Made by a program: the position numbers and the translations under genes. From positions 1 through 21,690 of IMG/VR virus record IMGVR_UViG_3300046007_009227: a DNA stretch of 21,690 bases; one strand, written 5' to 3'. Source of the DNA: a virus. Every line of letters starts with the position of its first letter. Within the stretch, counting starts at the first letter, position 1. Below, piece after piece: positions 20,764 to 21,690 of the stretch. The notes below the pieces were generated by a model. The model searched no databases, had not been told where the DNA came from, and saw nothing but the letters and a program-made list of their open reading frames with translations.

Positions 20764-20913
20764 TTAATCTCCTTCTTCATTATTAACTTTTTTCACTTGC
20801 TTTTGACCTGTTCTCGGTCTTTGTTTATCATCCTGAGCATTAAATCTTCTCAATCTTTCAGCTATCTTTTGATTAACTGTGTTGTAATCCTTCTTGATTT
20901 CTTGTTTTGCCAT
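20764..20913 (-). CDS. Tiny basic protein (49 aa)
   Basis: An ATG at 20913 opens a 49-codon frame that starts MAKQEIKKDYNTVNQKIAERL and is Lys/Arg/Gln-rich with an acidic end (NNEEGD). It overlaps the upstream 49-aa gene by 41 nt in another frame and ends 6 nt before a strong terminator, as expected for the last gene of a transcript. Nucleic-acid binding is possible from the charge alone. Confidence 0.6.
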   Translation of the reverse strand: MAKQEIKKDYNTVNQKIAERLRRFNAQDDKQRPRTGQKQVKKVNNEEGD

Positions 20914-21022
20914 CTTGTTCATATTTTTCTTGTTCTACAATTCTTTGAGCTTCTACTATAGTAAGATTACCTGGAATCTCACCATCATACATGTGAATAA
21001 TTTCCATGTAGAGTTCTTTCAT
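20873..21022 (-). CDS. Tiny phage protein (49 aa)
   Basis: The ATG at 21022 lies in an ATGA overlap with the stop of the DnaA-like gene. The product begins MKELYMEIIHMYDGEIPGNL and continues with TIVEAQRIVEQEKYEQDG, an acidic helical peptide. Its tail overlaps the next gene by 41 nt. Coupling to the upstream gene supports translation; the function is unknown. Confidence 0.6.
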   Translation of the reverse strand: MKELYMEIIHMYDGEIPGNLTIVEAQRIVEQEKYEQDGKTRNQEGLQHS

Positions 21023-21468
21023 TTTCCCCATAAAGATAATGCCTTAAACATTAAATTTGTCATTGCTTCTACTTCATCATCTATTTTCTTATGCTTCATG
21101 TAACTTGCCAGCTGATCTTTTTTGTATTCATTTAAGACTAACTTAAAGTTGATAATCTTGCTTGTTTTTATTCTTGCAGTAGATTCAGGTGCTGTAAAAT
21201 CATATGGAAATTTCTCATACAATTCATTTACATTATCCATAAAAGCTTTGTTCTTTGTTATAAAAAGATCACAAACTTTCTTCTTGCTGTAGTTAATAGT
21301 ACTGTGATGCATATCAGAGTAAGAGCCTATTACTTCTTCTGTTACAAAAAACTTATAGTAAAGTAAAGCAATAAGATAACATTTTTTATCTACTTCAGCT
21401 CTTGCACGGGTTTTAACTTGACATAGCTTCTTCAATTCAGAAACCACTTCTTCTTCTGAATAATTCAT
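21019..21468 (-). CDS. Protein with a DnaA domain IV-like DNA-binding motif
   Basis: I start at the ATG at 21468 (MNYSEEEVV), just after the upstream stop; a longer frame would overlap that gene by 53 nt. In this 149-aa protein, residues about 22-65 read RAEVDKKCYLIALLYYKFF, then VIGSYSDMHHSTINYSKKKV. The MHHSTI-x-YSKKK stretch matches the DnaA domain IV signature (DHSTV...KKI) that contacts DnaA boxes. No AAA+ domain is present. It could be a phage replication-origin or transcription regulator, or recruit or mimic host DnaA. The C-terminal half is a separate helical region. Confidence 0.7.
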   Translation of the reverse strand: MNYSEEEVVSELKKLCQVKTRARAEVDKKCYLIALLYYKFFVTEEVIGSYSDMHHSTINYSKKKVCDLFITKNKAFMDNVNELYEKFPYDFTAPESTARIKTSKIINFKLVLNEYKKDQLASYMKHKKIDDEVEAMTNLMFKALSLWGK

Positions 21469-21469
21469 G

Positions 21470-21690
21470 TTATATATCAGCAAATAAACTTTCAATTTCC
21501 TCCATTGCTTTTTGTCTAGCAATTGTACTAGATATTTGGTAAATGCAGAATGCTAATTCATTAGGGTGAACTACTTCTTTACTCACATTAACCATCATAT
21601 CTGTTATTCTCTGAGGACTAGTGAATTGATCACTAATTAATTTGGTCAAGAACACTGTTCTTTCATCTGTTATACCTAATGTGCCAGTCC
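21470..21690 (-). CDS. Unknown phage protein (N-terminus cut by window edge)
   Basis: The frame is open to the right edge with no in-frame stop, so the visible 72 residues (ending ARQKAMEEIESLFADI) are the C-terminal part of a longer gene. It is helical with no recognised motif. A GTG at 21655 could start a shorter product, but an open frame upstream makes a longer one more likely. Its stop is 1 nt from the ATG of the DnaA-like gene. Confidence 0.68.
   Translation of the reverse strand, partial: TGTLGITDERTVFLTKLISDQFTSPQRITDMMVNVSKEVVHPNELAFCIYQISSTIARQKAMEEIESLFADI

Noticed and set aside
1-21690. CRISPR arrays, tRNA genes, insertion sequences, stop-codon reassignment
   Set aside because: I saw no spaced direct repeats, cloverleaf or transposase, and TAA, TAG and TGA all end well-defined genes.

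Overview
The window reads as part of an AT-rich double-stranded DNA tailed-phage genome whose host is most likely a member of the Bacteroidota (Flavobacterium-like). The reasons are a dense stack of short, overlapping genes almost all on the minus strand; a replication module (primase, ssDNA-binding-like protein, Sak4-like ATPase, DnaB-type helicase, uracil-DNA glycosylase, ThyX); A/T-rich leaders without Shine-Dalgarno sequences; and several TTG-N19/21-TAnnTTTG promoters of the Bacteroidota sigma type. Stops TAA, TAG and TGA all behave as stops, so the standard bacterial code applies. No tRNA, rRNA or CRISPR array was seen.

Layout, in the direction of minus-strand transcription (right to left): a gene cut by the right edge, a protein with a DnaA domain IV-like DNA-binding motif and two tiny coupled genes, ending in a hairpin terminator (about 20.75 kb); a secreted glucosaminidase-like enzyme; a spore-photoproduct-lyase-family radical SAM gene broken into two ORFs by a split intein, with an HNH endonuclease gene on the opposite strand between the halves (18.4-20.2 kb); a run of small accessory genes of unknown function (13.0-18.4 kb) containing thyX; uracil-DNA glycosylase, an unknown protein, helicase, an unknown protein, Sak4-like ATPase and a putative SSB, ending in a second terminator (7.43 kb); primase, small genes and a GIY-YIG nuclease-like protein (5.8-7.4 kb); then three unknown genes and a VWA-metallopeptidase-like / MoxR-type AAA+ pair (1.1-4.7 kb). 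The VWA gene is interrupted by a group I intron carrying a LAGLIDADG endonuclease gene. An endonuclease VII-like HNH gene and a third terminator follow, then a gene cut by the left edge. One small gene in the middle (11.96-12.27 kb) is on the plus strand.

The replication and nucleotide genes form a coherent module: ThyX makes dTMP, UDG removes uracil from DNA, primase and helicase drive the fork, and Sak4/SSB-like proteins serve recombination. On top of this sit at least three independent endonuclease-based mobile elements. Each endonuclease gene carries its own host-type promoter, unlike the surrounding phage genes. The outstanding locus is the fractured radical SAM gene: the third cysteine of the [4Fe-4S] CxxxCxxC motif can join the first two only by protein trans-splicing. 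The HNH gene shares a CATG start-codon palindrome with the downstream half and is antisense to the N-intein.
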